DNA of 64,000 nucleotides from the NCBI GenBank assembly GCA_027459485.1, contig DAIDIG010000006.1:124001-188000 (forward strand), in the 5' to 3' direction. The notes under the pieces are model-generated. The model searched no databases. It saw only the letters and a program-made list of their open reading frames with translations, and was not told the DNA's origin. The stretch is from Bdellovibrionales bacterium (GTDB lineage: Bacteria; Bdellovibrionota; Bdellovibrionia; Bdellovibrionales; UBA1609). Position 1 is the stretch's first letter, and every line of letters starts with the position of its first letter. The translations under genes were made by a program, and so were the position numbers. Shown piece by piece: positions 1 to 7,732 of the stretch.

Positions 1-2
1 TT

Positions 3-821
3 TATCTCGCCATTTCGATGTGCGATCTAACGACGTTAGAGGGCGCCGATACTCCGGGGCGGGTTCGACAGATGTGCGAAAAAGCGCGACATCCTGTTCC
101 GCCAGATGTGTTTCAATCTGTTGCGGGGCAAAAAAATCTACCTCCGATTCCGTCTGTCGCGGCTGTGTGTGTGTATCCGTCTATGGTGTCGACGGCGGTC
201 AAAGCGCTCGCGGGTAGTGCGATCAACGTCGCGTCCGTGGCAACGGCCTTCCCGTCGGGGCAGGCGCCATTGAAGGTGAAATTAGACGATACGCGATTCG
301 CGGTTTCTGAAGGTGCGAATGAAATAGACATGGTAATCAATCGCGGAGCATTTTTGTCCGGTGACTATCAGCTGGTGTTCGATGAAATCGCCGCGACCAA
401 AGAGGCGTGCGGTGAGGCGCATTTAAAAGTGATTCTCGAAACCGGAGAGCTTGGCTCGCTCGATCGCGTTCGATTGGCCTCTGAGATTGCCATGCGCGCG
501 GGCGCCGATTTTATCAAAACATCGACCGGCAAAATTCAACCGGCCGCGACTTTGCCGGTGACCTTAGTTATGCTTCAGGCGATTCAAGATTTTTATATGA
601 AAACCGGCAAAAAAATCGGCATGAAACCGGCCGGCGGCATTCGCACGGCTAAGCAGGCGATCCAATATCTCTGCATGGTGAACGAAACGATGGGGAGTGA
701 TTGGTTAACTCCTGATTTATTCCGATTCGGTGCAAGTGCCATGGTGAATGATATTTTAAAGCAGATCTTTAAAGAAGCGACCGGCCGTTATTATTACGAT
801 CGTGTTTTTTCGCTCGACTAG
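3..821 (+). CDS. deoC: Deoxyribose-phosphate aldolase, 5' end outside window
   Basis: Cleaves 2-deoxyribose 5-phosphate to glyceraldehyde 3-phosphate and acetaldehyde in the cytoplasm. The frame is open to the left edge; codons before the ATG at 18 read YLAIS and fit the family, so that ATG is internal and the true start lies upstream. Visible hallmarks are EIDMVINRG, the Schiff-base lysine in FIKTSTGK and the second active-site lysine in MKPAGGIR. The wording DLTTLEG, CVYP and GEAHLKVILETGELGSL resembles the long animal-type DERA rather than the short E. coli enzyme. The stop at 819-821 is followed at once by the aldehyde dehydrogenase, which could oxidise the acetaldehyde released. Confidence 0.95.
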   Translation, partial: YLAISMCDLTTLEGADTPGRVRQMCEKARHPVPPDVFQSVAGQKNLPPIPSVAAVCVYPSMVSTAVKALAGSAINVASVATAFPSGQAPLKVKLDDTRFAVSEGANEIDMVINRGAFLSGDYQLVFDEIAATKEACGEAHLKVILETGELGSLDRVRLASEIAMRAGADFIKTSTGKIQPAATLPVTLVMLQAIQDFYMKTGKKIGMKPAGGIRTAKQAIQYLCMVNETMGSDWLTPDLFRFGASAMVNDILKQIFKEATGRYYYDRVFSLD

Positions 822-833
822 AGGAATATGAAA

Positions 834-2366
834 ATGACCACAAAGCGCGCATTAGATAAGAAGTCAAAAGCCCAAGCGGCGAAGATTGCACCCGTTGAGA
901 AATTGCCGAAACAAGCGAAGACCGGCGCTATGAAATTCGAATACGCTCCTTCGCTTGAATCCACCGATATAGTTCGTATCGAAAAGCGCAATCGGCTTTT
1001 CATCGGCGGCAAATTCATCGAGCCTTCGAGCGAAGCGTACTTCACCTCAATGAACCCGGCTACGGGCGAACGCCTTGCGGATATCGCTGAAGCAGGTGAT
1101 GCCGATGTCGATTTGGCCGTCAGAACCGCTCGCAAGACTTATGAAAATGTTTGGTCAAAAATGAGCGGGCGAGAGCGCGGCCGTTATTTGTTTCGAATCG
1201 CGCGGCTTATTCAAGAGCGCTCACGCGAACTGGCCGTTCTTGAAACTTTGGATAACGGTAAACCGATTCGTGAATCGCGCGATGTCGATGTGCCGCTCGT
1301 CGCGGCCCATTTTTTCTATCACGCCGGCTGGGCCGATAAACTGAATTACGCTTTTCCGGGCCAAAATGTTTCTCCTCTGGGTGTCGTCGGGCAAATCATC
1401 CCGTGGAACTTTCCACTACTCATGGCGGCATGGAAGATCGCGCCCGCGTTGGCGTGTGGTAACACGGTTGTATTGAAGCCGGCTGAAACGACGTCACTAT
1501 CAGCCTTGCTGCTAGCGCAAGTATTTCAAGATGCCGGTTTGCCCGATGGGGTCGTCAATATCGTGACGGGTGCCGGGGCCACGGGTGCGGCCTTGGTGAA
1601 TCATCCGGATGTCGACAAAATCGCATTCACCGGCTCAACCGATGTTGGCAAAATTATTGCGCGAGCTGTCGCCGGCACAAAAAAGCGACTCACGCTAGAG
1701 CTCGGGGGCAAGTCGGCCCATATTATTTTTGAAGATGCAGCTCTCGATCAGGCGCTTGAAGGGGTCATCAACGGCATATACTTTAACCAAGGGCATGTTT
1801 GTTGCGCGGGTTCACGTTTGCTTCTTGAAGAATCAATCGCAGAAGAATTTGTTGCGAAGTTAAAAAAGCGAGTCGCGAAATTGCGTGTTGGCAATCCGCT
1901 TGATAAAAATACGGATATCGGCGCGATCAATTCTGCCGGCGAGCTCAAAAAAATTAAAAAGCTGATTCAACTCGGTAAAGACGAGGGCGGTGAATTTTTT
2001 GAACCGACCTGCGCGATTCCGGATAAAGGCTTTTATCAACGGCCCTGCTTTTTTTCGAATGTGTCGTCATCTTTTACTCTGAGTCGTGTCGAGATCTTCG
2101 GTCCGGTGCTCGCGGTTTCGACCTTTCGCACATCGCAAGAAGCCGTGTTAAAGGCGAATGACACACCCTATGGGCTTGCGGCCGGGATTTGGTCAGAAAA
2201 AGGCGCTAAAATTCATAAAGTCGCCGGTCAACTTAAAGCCGGTGTTATTTGGGCGAACACATATAATAAATTCGACCCATCGGCACCGTTCGGCGGGTAC
2301 AACGAAAGCGGTTGGGGACGCGAAGGTGGTCGTCATGGTCTTTCGGCCTATTTGGATGTGAGGTAA
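834..2366 (+). CDS. NAD(P)-dependent aldehyde dehydrogenase
   Basis: Full-length ALDH superfamily enzyme (about 510 residues) that oxidises an aldehyde to the acid. It shows the cofactor-domain motif IIPWNFP, the GSTDVGK loop, the general-base glutamate in LELGGK and the catalytic cysteine in GHVCCAG, about residue 325. A GAGGA Shine-Dalgarno at 821-825 is eight bases before the ATG at 834; the ATG at 828 is in frame but too close to it. The Lys/Ala-rich first 30 residues are a non-conserved tail. Following deoC directly, its likely substrate is acetaldehyde from deoxyribose (inference). Together with the next gene it looks like a split ALDH16. Confidence 0.93.
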   Translation: MTTKRALDKKSKAQAAKIAPVEKLPKQAKTGAMKFEYAPSLESTDIVRIEKRNRLFIGGKFIEPSSEAYFTSMNPATGERLADIAEAGDADVDLAVRTARKTYENVWSKMSGRERGRYLFRIARLIQERSRELAVLETLDNGKPIRESRDVDVPLVAAHFFYHAGWADKLNYAFPGQNVSPLGVVGQIIPWNFPLLMAAWKIAPALACGNTVVLKPAETTSLSALLLAQVFQDAGLPDGVVNIVTGAGATGAALVNHPDVDKIAFTGSTDVGKIIARAVAGTKKRLTLELGGKSAHIIFEDAALDQALEGVINGIYFNQGHVCCAGSRLLLEESIAEEFVAKLKKRVAKLRVGNPLDKNTDIGAINSAGELKKIKKLIQLGKDEGGEFFEPTCAIPDKGFYQRPCFFSNVSSSFTLSRVEIFGPVLAVSTFRTSQEAVLKANDTPYGLAAGIWSEKGAKIHKVAGQLKAGVIWANTYNKFDPSAPFGGYNESGWGREGGRHGLSAYLDVR

Positions 2367-2368
2367 AA

Positions 2369-3244
2369 ATGGCGATTGAAAAAAATCTGCATGTTCCAAA
2401 GACAATTAAGCTGTTTATCAACGGCGAATTCCCGCGGACGGAGTCGGGCCGGCACATCTCGCTGTACGAACACGGTTCGCAAAAAGTATTCGCGCACGTG
2501 TGTCGGGCTTCACGAAAAGATTTAAGAAATGCGGTGGCCGCTTCGCTCGCCGCGCGCGGTGAGTGGGAAAAGCGTTCAGCATACAATCGGGCTCAAATTC
2601 TTTATCGAATGGCTGAAATGGCCGAAGGCCACCGCGAAGAAATGGTATCGTTGTTAACAAAAATCAACGCGGCGTCAGCTGGGGACGCCAATCAATCTGT
2701 TGATGCGGCGATCGAAGCATTTGTTTATTACGCCGGTTTTGCCGATAAGTTTTCGCAAGTGAGCGGATGCGTGAATCCAGTAAGCGGCCCGCACCACGCT
2801 TTCACAACGCCTGAACCAGTAGGCTGCGTGGCGGCGATTTTTGACGATAACATCGAATCTATTTTGGCACTGCCCATTGTCGCCGCGACACTCGCTTCAG
2901 TTATCGCAAGCGGCAATGTAGTCACGGCGCTACTGCCGTCGAATGTGTCGGCCCAATTGGCGCCGCTCGCTGAAATTTTTGCCACATCAGACCTGCCGAA
3001 AGGTGTCGTGAATCTGTTGACCGGGCATCAAAGTGAATTGCTCGATCACCTGGCTTCGCATATGGAAGTCCAGAGCATATGCTACGTCGGTTCAGACCGT
3101 ACGACGCAAGAAAAGCTGAAGACACTAGGCGCTGAGAATATGAAACGGGTCATCTGCTTTGCACCCGATGCCAACCCGACAAGCCTTGACCGTCTTGCCG
3201 GGTTTGTCGAATTCAAAACAGTTTGGCACCCGATCGGGCACTGA
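2369..3244 (+). CDS. Truncated aldehyde dehydrogenase-like protein lacking catalytic residues
   Basis: A 291-residue ALDH-fold protein covering only the N-terminal cofactor-binding part of the family. It has FINGEFPRT, PVGCVAAIF, LPKGVVNLLTG and VGSDRTTQ (the G-S-T loop equivalent), then ends before the glutamate and cysteine that do catalysis. The WNFP asparagine is also replaced (FDDNIES). The start at 2369 is two bases after the preceding stop and is preceded by GTGAGG; an upstream in-frame ATG at 2312 lies inside the dehydrogenase gene. Known for the family: ALDH16 proteins carry a second partial ALDH domain of about 300 residues without the cysteine. The pair here (510 + 291) matches that architecture cut in two, so this is probably a structural partner rather than a decayed gene. 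Confidence 0.8.
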   Translation: MAIEKNLHVPKTIKLFINGEFPRTESGRHISLYEHGSQKVFAHVCRASRKDLRNAVAASLAARGEWEKRSAYNRAQILYRMAEMAEGHREEMVSLLTKINAASAGDANQSVDAAIEAFVYYAGFADKFSQVSGCVNPVSGPHHAFTTPEPVGCVAAIFDDNIESILALPIVAATLASVIASGNVVTALLPSNVSAQLAPLAEIFATSDLPKGVVNLLTGHQSELLDHLASHMEVQSICYVGSDRTTQEKLKTLGAENMKRVICFAPDANPTSLDRLAGFVEFKTVWHPIGH

Positions 3245-3259
3245 GCCCGCAAGCCGAGT

Positions 3260-3562
3260 TTAGTGCGTTATTCGCTTCGATCTAAGAGCTGTGCCGGCCG
3301 CAAAGCCGACGGCCAGAGCCCCGAGAATCGCATAAAATGGGTACTGCTTCAGCAGCGAAGTCGCCGCGTCTTTCACGGTGCTCACGCTCGATGAAATATC
3401 TTTAATTGTATCTTCGAACATCGAATAAAATTCACCGATTTGTGACGGCGAGTCGCTCGAGCGATTTTCACTGCGTTCTTCGCCGAAGGAGTGATCGTCT
3501 TGCGATAGGCGACTCGACCTGCGAGTGCCGAGATTGCCGGTACGTTGATTTAAATTGTTCAT
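3260..3562 (-). CDS. Small membrane-anchored protein, ElaB/YqjD (DUF883)-like
   Basis: A 100-residue protein with a disordered, charged N-terminal third (Arg/Ser/Asp/Glu), an amphipathic helical middle (MFEDTIKDISSSVSTVKDAA) and one C-terminal membrane segment (YPFYAILGALAVGFAAGTAL) followed by RSKR. This layout is that of the ElaB/YqjD family, inner-membrane proteins that bind ribosomes in stationary-phase E. coli; that role is family knowledge, not shown here. GAGG lies upstream of the ATG. It follows the CsbD gene by 22 bases and is probably transcribed with it from the sigma-54 promoter at 3898-3913. Confidence 0.75.
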   Translation of the reverse strand: MNNLNQRTGNLGTRRSSRLSQDDHSFGEERSENRSSDSPSQIGEFYSMFEDTIKDISSSVSTVKDAATSLLKQYPFYAILGALAVGFAAGTALRSKRITH

Positions 3563-3584
3563 GATGAGACCTCACAGTTGCTGA

Positions 3585-3821
3585 TTAATGTTTCACGCTT
3601 TTGTTCGATTCCGAGCCGATGTTTTTGACCAATGAGTTCAGCTTCGATCGAATCGCCTCTTGCGCTTCGCCGTATTTCTGCTGCACGAGGCCTGCAATCT
3701 GACCAATATCGCCTTTCGTTTTTTCAAGATCGTCTTCGGTTAACTCTCCCCACGCTTCTCTGATTTTGCCTTTGACTTGGGCCCACTTCCCGCTCGAGAT
3801 GTTTTCATTCATTATGGCCAT
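3585..3821 (-). CDS. CsbD family stress-response protein
   Basis: A 78-residue CsbD-like protein: small, hydrophilic and helical, with the family core KWAQVKGKIREAWGELTEDD followed by TKGDIGQIAGLVQQKYGEAQE. CsbD-family proteins accumulate under general stress; their biochemical role is unknown. A strong AAGGAGA ribosome site precedes the ATG at 3821; the second ATG nine bases further in is an alternative start. First gene of a two-gene unit with the ElaB-like protein, about 70 bases downstream of a good sigma-54 promoter. Confidence 0.93.
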   Translation of the reverse strand: MAIMNENISSGKWAQVKGKIREAWGELTEDDLEKTKGDIGQIAGLVQQKYGEAQEAIRSKLNSLVKNIGSESNKSVKH

Positions 3822-3897
3822 GTTGATTCTCCTTCTGTTGATTAAGTTTTCGTGACGGCGTCCGTTGCATGAACGAAGCAGTCGTTAAAAAAGAAGC

Positions 3898-3913
3898 AGC
3901 AATGATTGTGCCG
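3898..3913 (-). promoter_or_regulatory. Sigma-54 promoter of the CsbD/ElaB-like operon
   Basis: Minus strand reads CGGCACAATCATTGCT, matching the -24/-12 consensus TGGCACG-N4-TTGCW, with the GG and GC doublets at the canonical ten-base spacing. It predicts a start near 3888 and a leader of about 65 bases before the CsbD ATG. It sits in the intergenic region shared with the HPt gene, next to an NtrC-type activator gene with a GAFTGA loop. Confidence 0.75.
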
Positions 3914-4015
3914 AACCGGCGGGGATAAATAAAAAATGACCGTATTTACAGTGCAGTCGTCGGTTGTTAAGGTGCGAACGGTATAACTTCCAACCAAGAG
4001 GAGAGTCTCGACAGG

Positions 4016-4315
4016 GTGAATATCACTTACGAGATGTTTTTAAACTATCTTAAGCGACGGGAGCGTGATCTCGCGACATTGCGCGAGTCGCTCCGGCAGA
4101 ATCGCGTCGCAGAATTTGCGCGCATCGGTCATCAAGTTTCAGGTAACGCCGCGACTTTCGGCTTTTTTGATCTTGAAAGTATAGCGCGCAAGATTGAAGA
4201 AATCGGTGAACGTGAACTGCAAACAAAAGGTTCAGTTTTAGTGCGGGAATTTGCGAACTGGCTGAAATCCGCCCGCGAACAATTAGGACCTTCGCCGCAG
4301 ATTGCGCAATTCTAA
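4016..4315 (+). CDS. Histidine phosphotransfer (HPt) domain protein
   Basis: A 99-residue stand-alone HPt domain. The phospho-accepting histidine is His39 in ARIGHQVSGNAATFG, followed by the helix DLESIARKIEE; this is the HxxxGxAxxxG pattern of HPt modules that relay phosphate between receivers. Start is GTG at 4016, about ten bases after AGAGGAGAG. It converges on and overlaps by four bases the NtrC-type regulator encoded opposite; partnership with that regulator's receiver is a reasonable inference from position. No kinase gene lies next to it. Confidence 0.85.
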   Translation: MNITYEMFLNYLKRRERDLATLRESLRQNRVAEFARIGHQVSGNAATFGFFDLESIARKIEEIGERELQTKGSVLVREFANWLKSAREQLGPSPQIAQF

Positions 4316-5772
4316 GGAGCAAGGGCATCTGGCTCGGACATTCGCATCCGCTTATAAAGCGTTTTGCGATCGATGCCGAGTTCGCGCGCGGTCTTGTCTT
4401 TTGCACCGGCGTTTTTCGAAACGGCGTATTCAACGTATTTCTGAATGACGTCCTGCAGTTTGAGCAGGGTGCCTGTGTACTTCACTACGAAATCGCCTTC
4501 GGCATAATTTGAAGCGGTCGTTGGGGCGGGGGCTTCCATCACGACGAGGTCAGGGTTGGCCATCAGAAAATTCGAGTATTTCACTTCGCTTTCGACCGCC
4601 ATCACGACGGCGCGTTCGACGGCGTTTTCGAGTTCGCGAACATTCCCGCGCCACGGGTATTCAAGCATAAACTTAATCGCCTCTTTCGAAAACGTGCGCG
4701 CGGGCGAGCCATTTATGACCGCATATTTTTTTAAAAAAGATTCTGCTAGCGGGAGCACATCTTCGGGGCGCTCACGTAAAGGCGGCAAAGAGATCGGTAT
4801 GACATTGAGGCGATAATAAAGATCTTCTCGAAATTGGCCCGCCGCAATTTCTTGAAGCAAATTCTTGTGTGTGGCGGAAACTATTCGCACATCGATGGAT
4901 CTCAGTTGGTTTTCGCCCACACGCTGAATTTTCTTCTCTTGTAACACGCGTAATAGTTTAGCCTGAAGCTGCAAACTCAAGTCGCCGATCTCATCGAGAA
5001 ACAGGGTGCCGCCTTCGGCATCTTCAAACAAGCCGGCTTTCTTTTCGTGCGCGCCGGTGAACGCTCCTTTAGCGTGGCCAAAAAGCTCCGATTCGAGAAG
5101 ATTTTCGGGTATGGCGGAACAGTTGATGGCCACAAACGGCCCGCCATTTCGCGGGCTTTCGGCATGAACAAACCGTGCGAGCACTTCTTTACCCGTCCCG
5201 CTTTCACCGAAAATAAAAATATTGGCGGTGCTGCGAGCCACCTTCTTTGCAATATCCAAGGCATTCAAGAACTTCGGGCTTCGCCCGATGATATTGCTAT
5301 AAGCCGCTGCATCGCCGCTGCGAATGTGCTGCCTCAATTCGGTTATGTTTTCTTTCAGAGAGTTCAAATGAAGCGCCCGTTCAACCGAAACTAAAAGCTG
5401 CGGAAAGTGCAACGGCTTCACAAGAAAATCGTAAGCGCCCTTCTTTATTGCGTTCACTGCGATTTCGACGGATTTAGAAACTGTGATGAGAATTATCGGC
5501 AAATCCGGCTTGATCCGCTTCATCTGTTCGATGAATTCAAACCCCGACATATTGGGCAGCTGCAAATCCGTAATTAGGACATCCCAATTATTGTCGCCAT
5601 TTTTAGTTTGAACGGCAGCCATCGCGCTTTCGGCGTCAGAAAAGGCCGTGACGCGAAACCCTTTTGGTTGAAAAAATGCGCGAATCAAATCGAGCGTATC
5701 CGGATCGTCGTCTACGATGGCAAGGTGGCGGATCTGACTTTGTTTCTCAGAATTCAATTGTGCGTGCTCCAC
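4312..5772 (-). CDS. Sigma-54-dependent response regulator, NtrC family
   Basis: Three-domain activator of 486 residues. The receiver has acidic pocket VDDD and phospho-acceptor Asp69 in [12 protein letters not shown]. The AAA+ domain has Walker A GESGTGKE, the sigma-54-contacting GAFTGA loop and Walker [13 protein letters not shown] Fis-type helix-turn-helix ends [15 protein letters not shown]. It hydrolyses ATP to open sigma-54 promoters. Start is GTG at 5772 or TTG at 5757; the latter has GGAG at a better distance. Sigma-54 promoters lie on both sides of the locus (3898-3913 and 5896-5911), so the flanking small envelope-protein genes are the likely targets. Confidence 0.95.
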   Translation of the reverse strand: MEHAQLNSEKQSQIRHLAIVDDDPDTLDLIRAFFQPKGFRVTAFSDAESAMAAVQTKNGDNNWDVLITDLQLPNMSGFEFIEQMKRIKPDLPIILITVSKSVEIAVNAIKKGAYDFLVKPLHFPQLLVSVERALHLNSLKENITELRQHIRSGDAAAYSNIIGRSPKFLNALDIAKKVARSTANIFIFGESGTGKEVLARFVHAESPRNGGPFVAINCSAIPENLLESELFGHAKGAFTGAHEKKAGLFEDAEGGTLFLDEIGDLSLQLQAKLLRVLQEKKIQRVGENQLRSIDVRIVSATHKNLLQEIAAGQFREDLYYRLNVIPISLPPLRERPEDVLPLAESFLKKYAVINGSPARTFSKEAIKFMLEYPWRGNVRELENAVERAVVMAVESEVKYSNFLMANPDLVVMEAPAPTTASNYAEGDFVVKYTGTLLKLQDVIQKYVEYAVSKNAGAKDKTARELGIDRKTLYKRMRMSEPDALAP

Positions 5773-5796
5773 GATTTTTTTGTTTGAGCGAAACGA

Positions 5797-5825
5797 TAAC
5801 TACCACAGGTCCATTTTGTTCACAA
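5797..5825 (-). promoter_or_regulatory. Sigma-70-type promoter of the NtrC-family regulator
   Basis: Minus strand carries TTGTGA (complement of 5820-5825), a 17-base spacer and TAGTTA (complement of 5797-5802), ending about 25 bases before the regulator start. The -35 box lies inside the dyad TTGTTCACAA at 5816-5825, one of two related sites proposed as activator binding sites. Confidence 0.5.
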
Positions 5826-5846
5826 TCTTCCGTACCTTTTGTGCAC
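5814..5846 (+). promoter_or_regulatory. Candidate activator binding sites (two direct repeats)
   Basis: TTTTGTTCAC (5814-5823) and TTTTGTGCAC (5837-5846) are 23 bases apart, about two helical turns. They lie 50 to 82 bases upstream of the sigma-54 -24 element at 5896, a typical place for enhancer-binding-protein sites. The first overlaps the -35 box of the regulator's own promoter. Assignment to this regulator is inference; the same repeat is not seen upstream of the CsbD promoter. Confidence 0.4.
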
Positions 5847-5895
5847 GTAAATTACACCGAGATAAATAAAACGATAACGGTGATTCGAGTGAGAG

Positions 5896-5911
5896 TGGAA
5901 TCGTCCTTGCT
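5896..5911 (+). promoter_or_regulatory. Sigma-54 promoter of the DUF1328 gene
   Basis: TGGAATCGTCCTTGCT: the TGG and TTGCT elements are at exact -24/-12 spacing, though the CAC of the consensus -24 box is not kept. It predicts transcription from about 5922 into the DUF1328 gene at 5989. Confidence 0.65.
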
Positions 5912-5988
5912 TATTAATTGCAAAACGCATCGGCGGCTCGATGTTACGTGAAGCCGATGTTAAAAAAACAAAATATGAGGAGGATTCT

Positions 5989-6171
5989 ATGATTCGTGCC
6001 GCAATTTCTTTTTTCGTACTGGCGATCGTAGCCTTTATTTTCGGCGCGTACGGTATTGCGGGAATATCAATGGAAATCGGTCGCATTTTACTTTTTGTAT
6101 TCCTGGTGCTCGCGGCTGTCTCATTTATCGGTGCGCTGTTAACGGGCCGCACACCGCGACAATTGCCCTGA
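5989..6171 (+). CDS. DUF1328 family small membrane protein
   Basis: A 60-residue protein with two membrane segments (AAISFFVLAIVAFIFGAYGI and ILLFVFLVLAAVSFIGALL) and a short tail GRTPRQLP, as in the YtjA/DUF1328 family of unknown function. The ATG at 5989 follows a perfect AGGAGG at 5977-5983; an in-frame ATG at 5941 lies upstream and is less likely. It lies downstream of a sigma-54 promoter, so it probably belongs to the stress regulon of the adjacent NtrC-type protein. Confidence 0.85.
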   Translation: MIRAAISFFVLAIVAFIFGAYGIAGISMEIGRILLFVFLVLAAVSFIGALLTGRTPRQLP

Positions 6172-6172
6172 C

Positions 6173-6200
6173 TAAAGTTTAGACAGATGTCAGCCGATAA
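6173..6200 (+). promoter_or_regulatory. Sigma-28 (FliA)-like promoter
   Basis: TAAAGTTT at 6173-6180 and GCCGATAA at 6193-6200 each match the flagellar sigma-28 consensus at all eight positions. The spacer is 12 bases instead of the usual 11. It starts two bases after the DUF1328 stop and points into the candidate small RNA, with predicted start near 6207. Confidence 0.6.
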
Positions 6201-6206
6201 ACGGCG

Positions 6207-6380
6207 CCTCGATACATTCGGCGCACGCGATCGGTTTTGGCTTCCTGGTTATTGCGTCCTTAGGATGGCACAGCTTGCAATAGTATCTAAACAAGTGATG
6301 ACAACGTCGTCCCCCCCGACAGTCATCACGGACCCATCCCCCCGAGACCTCGCTTTTCCCCCAAAGCGAGGTTTTTTTTT
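6207..6380 (+). ncRNA. Candidate small regulatory RNA with C-rich loops
   Basis: About 174 bases with no convincing coding frame. A weak 5' stem pairs GCGCC with GGCGC (6204-6224). A central hairpin pairs GTGATGAC (6295-6302) with GTCATCAC (6322-6329), with inner stem GTCG/CGAC and loop TCCCCCC (6310-6316). A linker contains ATCCCCCC (6336-6343). The terminator hairpin has loop TCCCCC (6357-6362). Three unpaired UCCCCC motifs are the form used by C-rich-loop small RNAs that pair with purine-rich ribosome-binding sites. A sigma-28-like promoter lies just upstream. No c-di-GMP riboswitch motif was recognised. The 5' end and function are inference. Confidence 0.6.
6347..6380 (+). terminator. Rho-independent terminator of the candidate small RNA
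   Basis: Perfect ten-base-pair stem ACCTCGCTTT / AAAGCGAGGT (6347-6356 and 6363-6372), loop TCCCCC, then a run of T to 6380. It also insulates the TolC gene that starts 45 bases later. Confidence 0.9.
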
Positions 6381-6424
6381 GCCATTTGACTAAGGCGCCT
6401 TCGCGGTTTGAACTGTAAGGACAA

Positions 6425-7732
6425 ATGATAAGGGTGGGGAATTTTCGCTACAATTTTACAACGCCATGGATATCCGCTTCATTTTTCTTGCTAACAGTTT
6501 TTGTATCGCCCGTATCTCGCGCAGCTGAAAAGCTCAGCCTTGAAGCCGCGCTTACAAAAGCGCTGGCCGCTAATCCGGATCTATTAGTCGCAAAAGCATC
6601 AGTTCGCGATGCGGCTGCGGCGGCCAATTCGATGAAGGCTCAAGACTTGCCGCTTCTTTCTGTTCAGTACCAGAACAGCCAAAGCGACGATGTGGCGACG
6701 CAACTGCCGGACGCGAATAACGCAATGGTGATGATCACCGAAAATCTCTTTAACGGCGGGCAGACGTTAGCCGAGATTCGAAAGCTCGAGCATTTCGAAG
6801 ATTCAGCGAAATCAAGTGCGCAACAGAAGCGCCTCGAAATTCTGGCGGCAGTAAAAGAAAGTTTTTACCGCGGGCTTTCAGCGAACGCGCAGGTGAACGA
6901 TTGGAAGGCGGCTCAAGCGGAGTTTTCGCGGCTTCTCAAACTCATGGCGCCGAAATTCACCGTTGGCCAAGTGCCGCAATACGATTACGCGAAAATTAGA
7001 ATTTCTCTGCATTCGTATTTGCAAGAGCAGTTAAAAGCTACCGCGTCGTTGGGCCATGAGCTACATGTTCTAGGCGCGGCGATGGGCGGCGAGCCACCGA
7101 CGGAGTTGTCGGGCGTCGACGAAATACCGCGACCGCCGCAGATCGATGTTGAAAAGGTGATGTCGAACATCTACGCGAATAGACCAGACGTGCAGGCTGA
7201 GAATTCACGCATATTGGCGCAGCAAGAAGAGGTGGCGCGTGCTCGGCGCGAGCGCCTGCCGAAAGTGACGCTTGAGGCGGACTACGGCTACGGCGGTTTA
7301 ACTCCGCAAGACATGTGGACACTCGGCTGGGGCACAACGGCGACCGTGTCTATGCCGCTTTTTGACTTTGGCGGCATTTCGTCGGACGTGCGCCGCGCGC
7401 GCGCAAGGCTCAATATCGAAGAGTATAGAGACGAAGCTCTTCGCCTAAAAATTCGAACTGAAGTTTACGACACACTCGAACGGGTGCGTATCGCGTGGGC
7501 CGGCTACAAAGCCTCACTGGAAAATTTGCCGGTCGCAAAACGCGCGTACGCCTCGTCGCTGCGGCGGTACCGCACGGCACTTGCGCCCATGACGGAGCTC
7601 AGCGACGCGCACACGCTTTTGATTGAATCGAGACTCGATCGCGAGCGCGCTTTGGCTGAATATCAGATTGCGCTTACTCAGTTGCGACTTGTGTTGGGAG
7701 ATGAAGCGGCTCTCAAAAAGGCCGCGCCGTGA
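6425..7732 (+). CDS. TolC-family outer-membrane efflux protein
   Basis: A 435-residue TolC/OprM-type channel. A signal peptide (ISASFFLLTVFVSPVSRAAE) precedes a helical body with the family start LSLEAALTKALAANPDLLVA and duplicated OEP repeats, including the second-repeat motif NRPDVQAENSRILAQQEEVA and a beta-strand LEADYGYGG. It would form the outer-membrane exit duct of the RND pump encoded next. AAGGA precedes the ATG. The next gene overlaps by four bases (GTGA), indicating an operon in the order channel, adaptor, pump. Confidence 0.93.
   Translation: MIRVGNFRYNFTTPWISASFFLLTVFVSPVSRAAEKLSLEAALTKALAANPDLLVAKASVRDAAAAANSMKAQDLPLLSVQYQNSQSDDVATQLPDANNAMVMITENLFNGGQTLAEIRKLEHFEDSAKSSAQQKRLEILAAVKESFYRGLSANAQVNDWKAAQAEFSRLLKLMAPKFTVGQVPQYDYAKIRISLHSYLQEQLKATASLGHELHVLGAAMGGEPPTELSGVDEIPRPPQIDVEKVMSNIYANRPDVQAENSRILAQQEEVARARRERLPKVTLEADYGYGGLTPQDMWTLGWGTTATVSMPLFDFGGISSDVRRARARLNIEEYRDEALRLKIRTEVYDTLERVRIAWAGYKASLENLPVAKRAYASSLRRYRTALAPMTELSDAHTLLIESRLDRERALAEYQIALTQLRLVLGDEAALKKAAP

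Noticed and set aside
6266-6280. TGGCACAGCTTGCA, another sigma-54-like string inside the candidate RNA
   Set aside because: GG to GC distance is two bases too short, and it lies within the transcribed region.
6207-6380. Class I c-di-GMP riboswitch (as in the abundant Bdellovibrio merRNA)
   Set aside because: None of the GEMM core motifs is present; only the C-rich hairpins are seen.
6187-6393. 68-codon frame over the candidate RNA
   Set aside because: It runs through the terminator hairpin and has no ribosome site.
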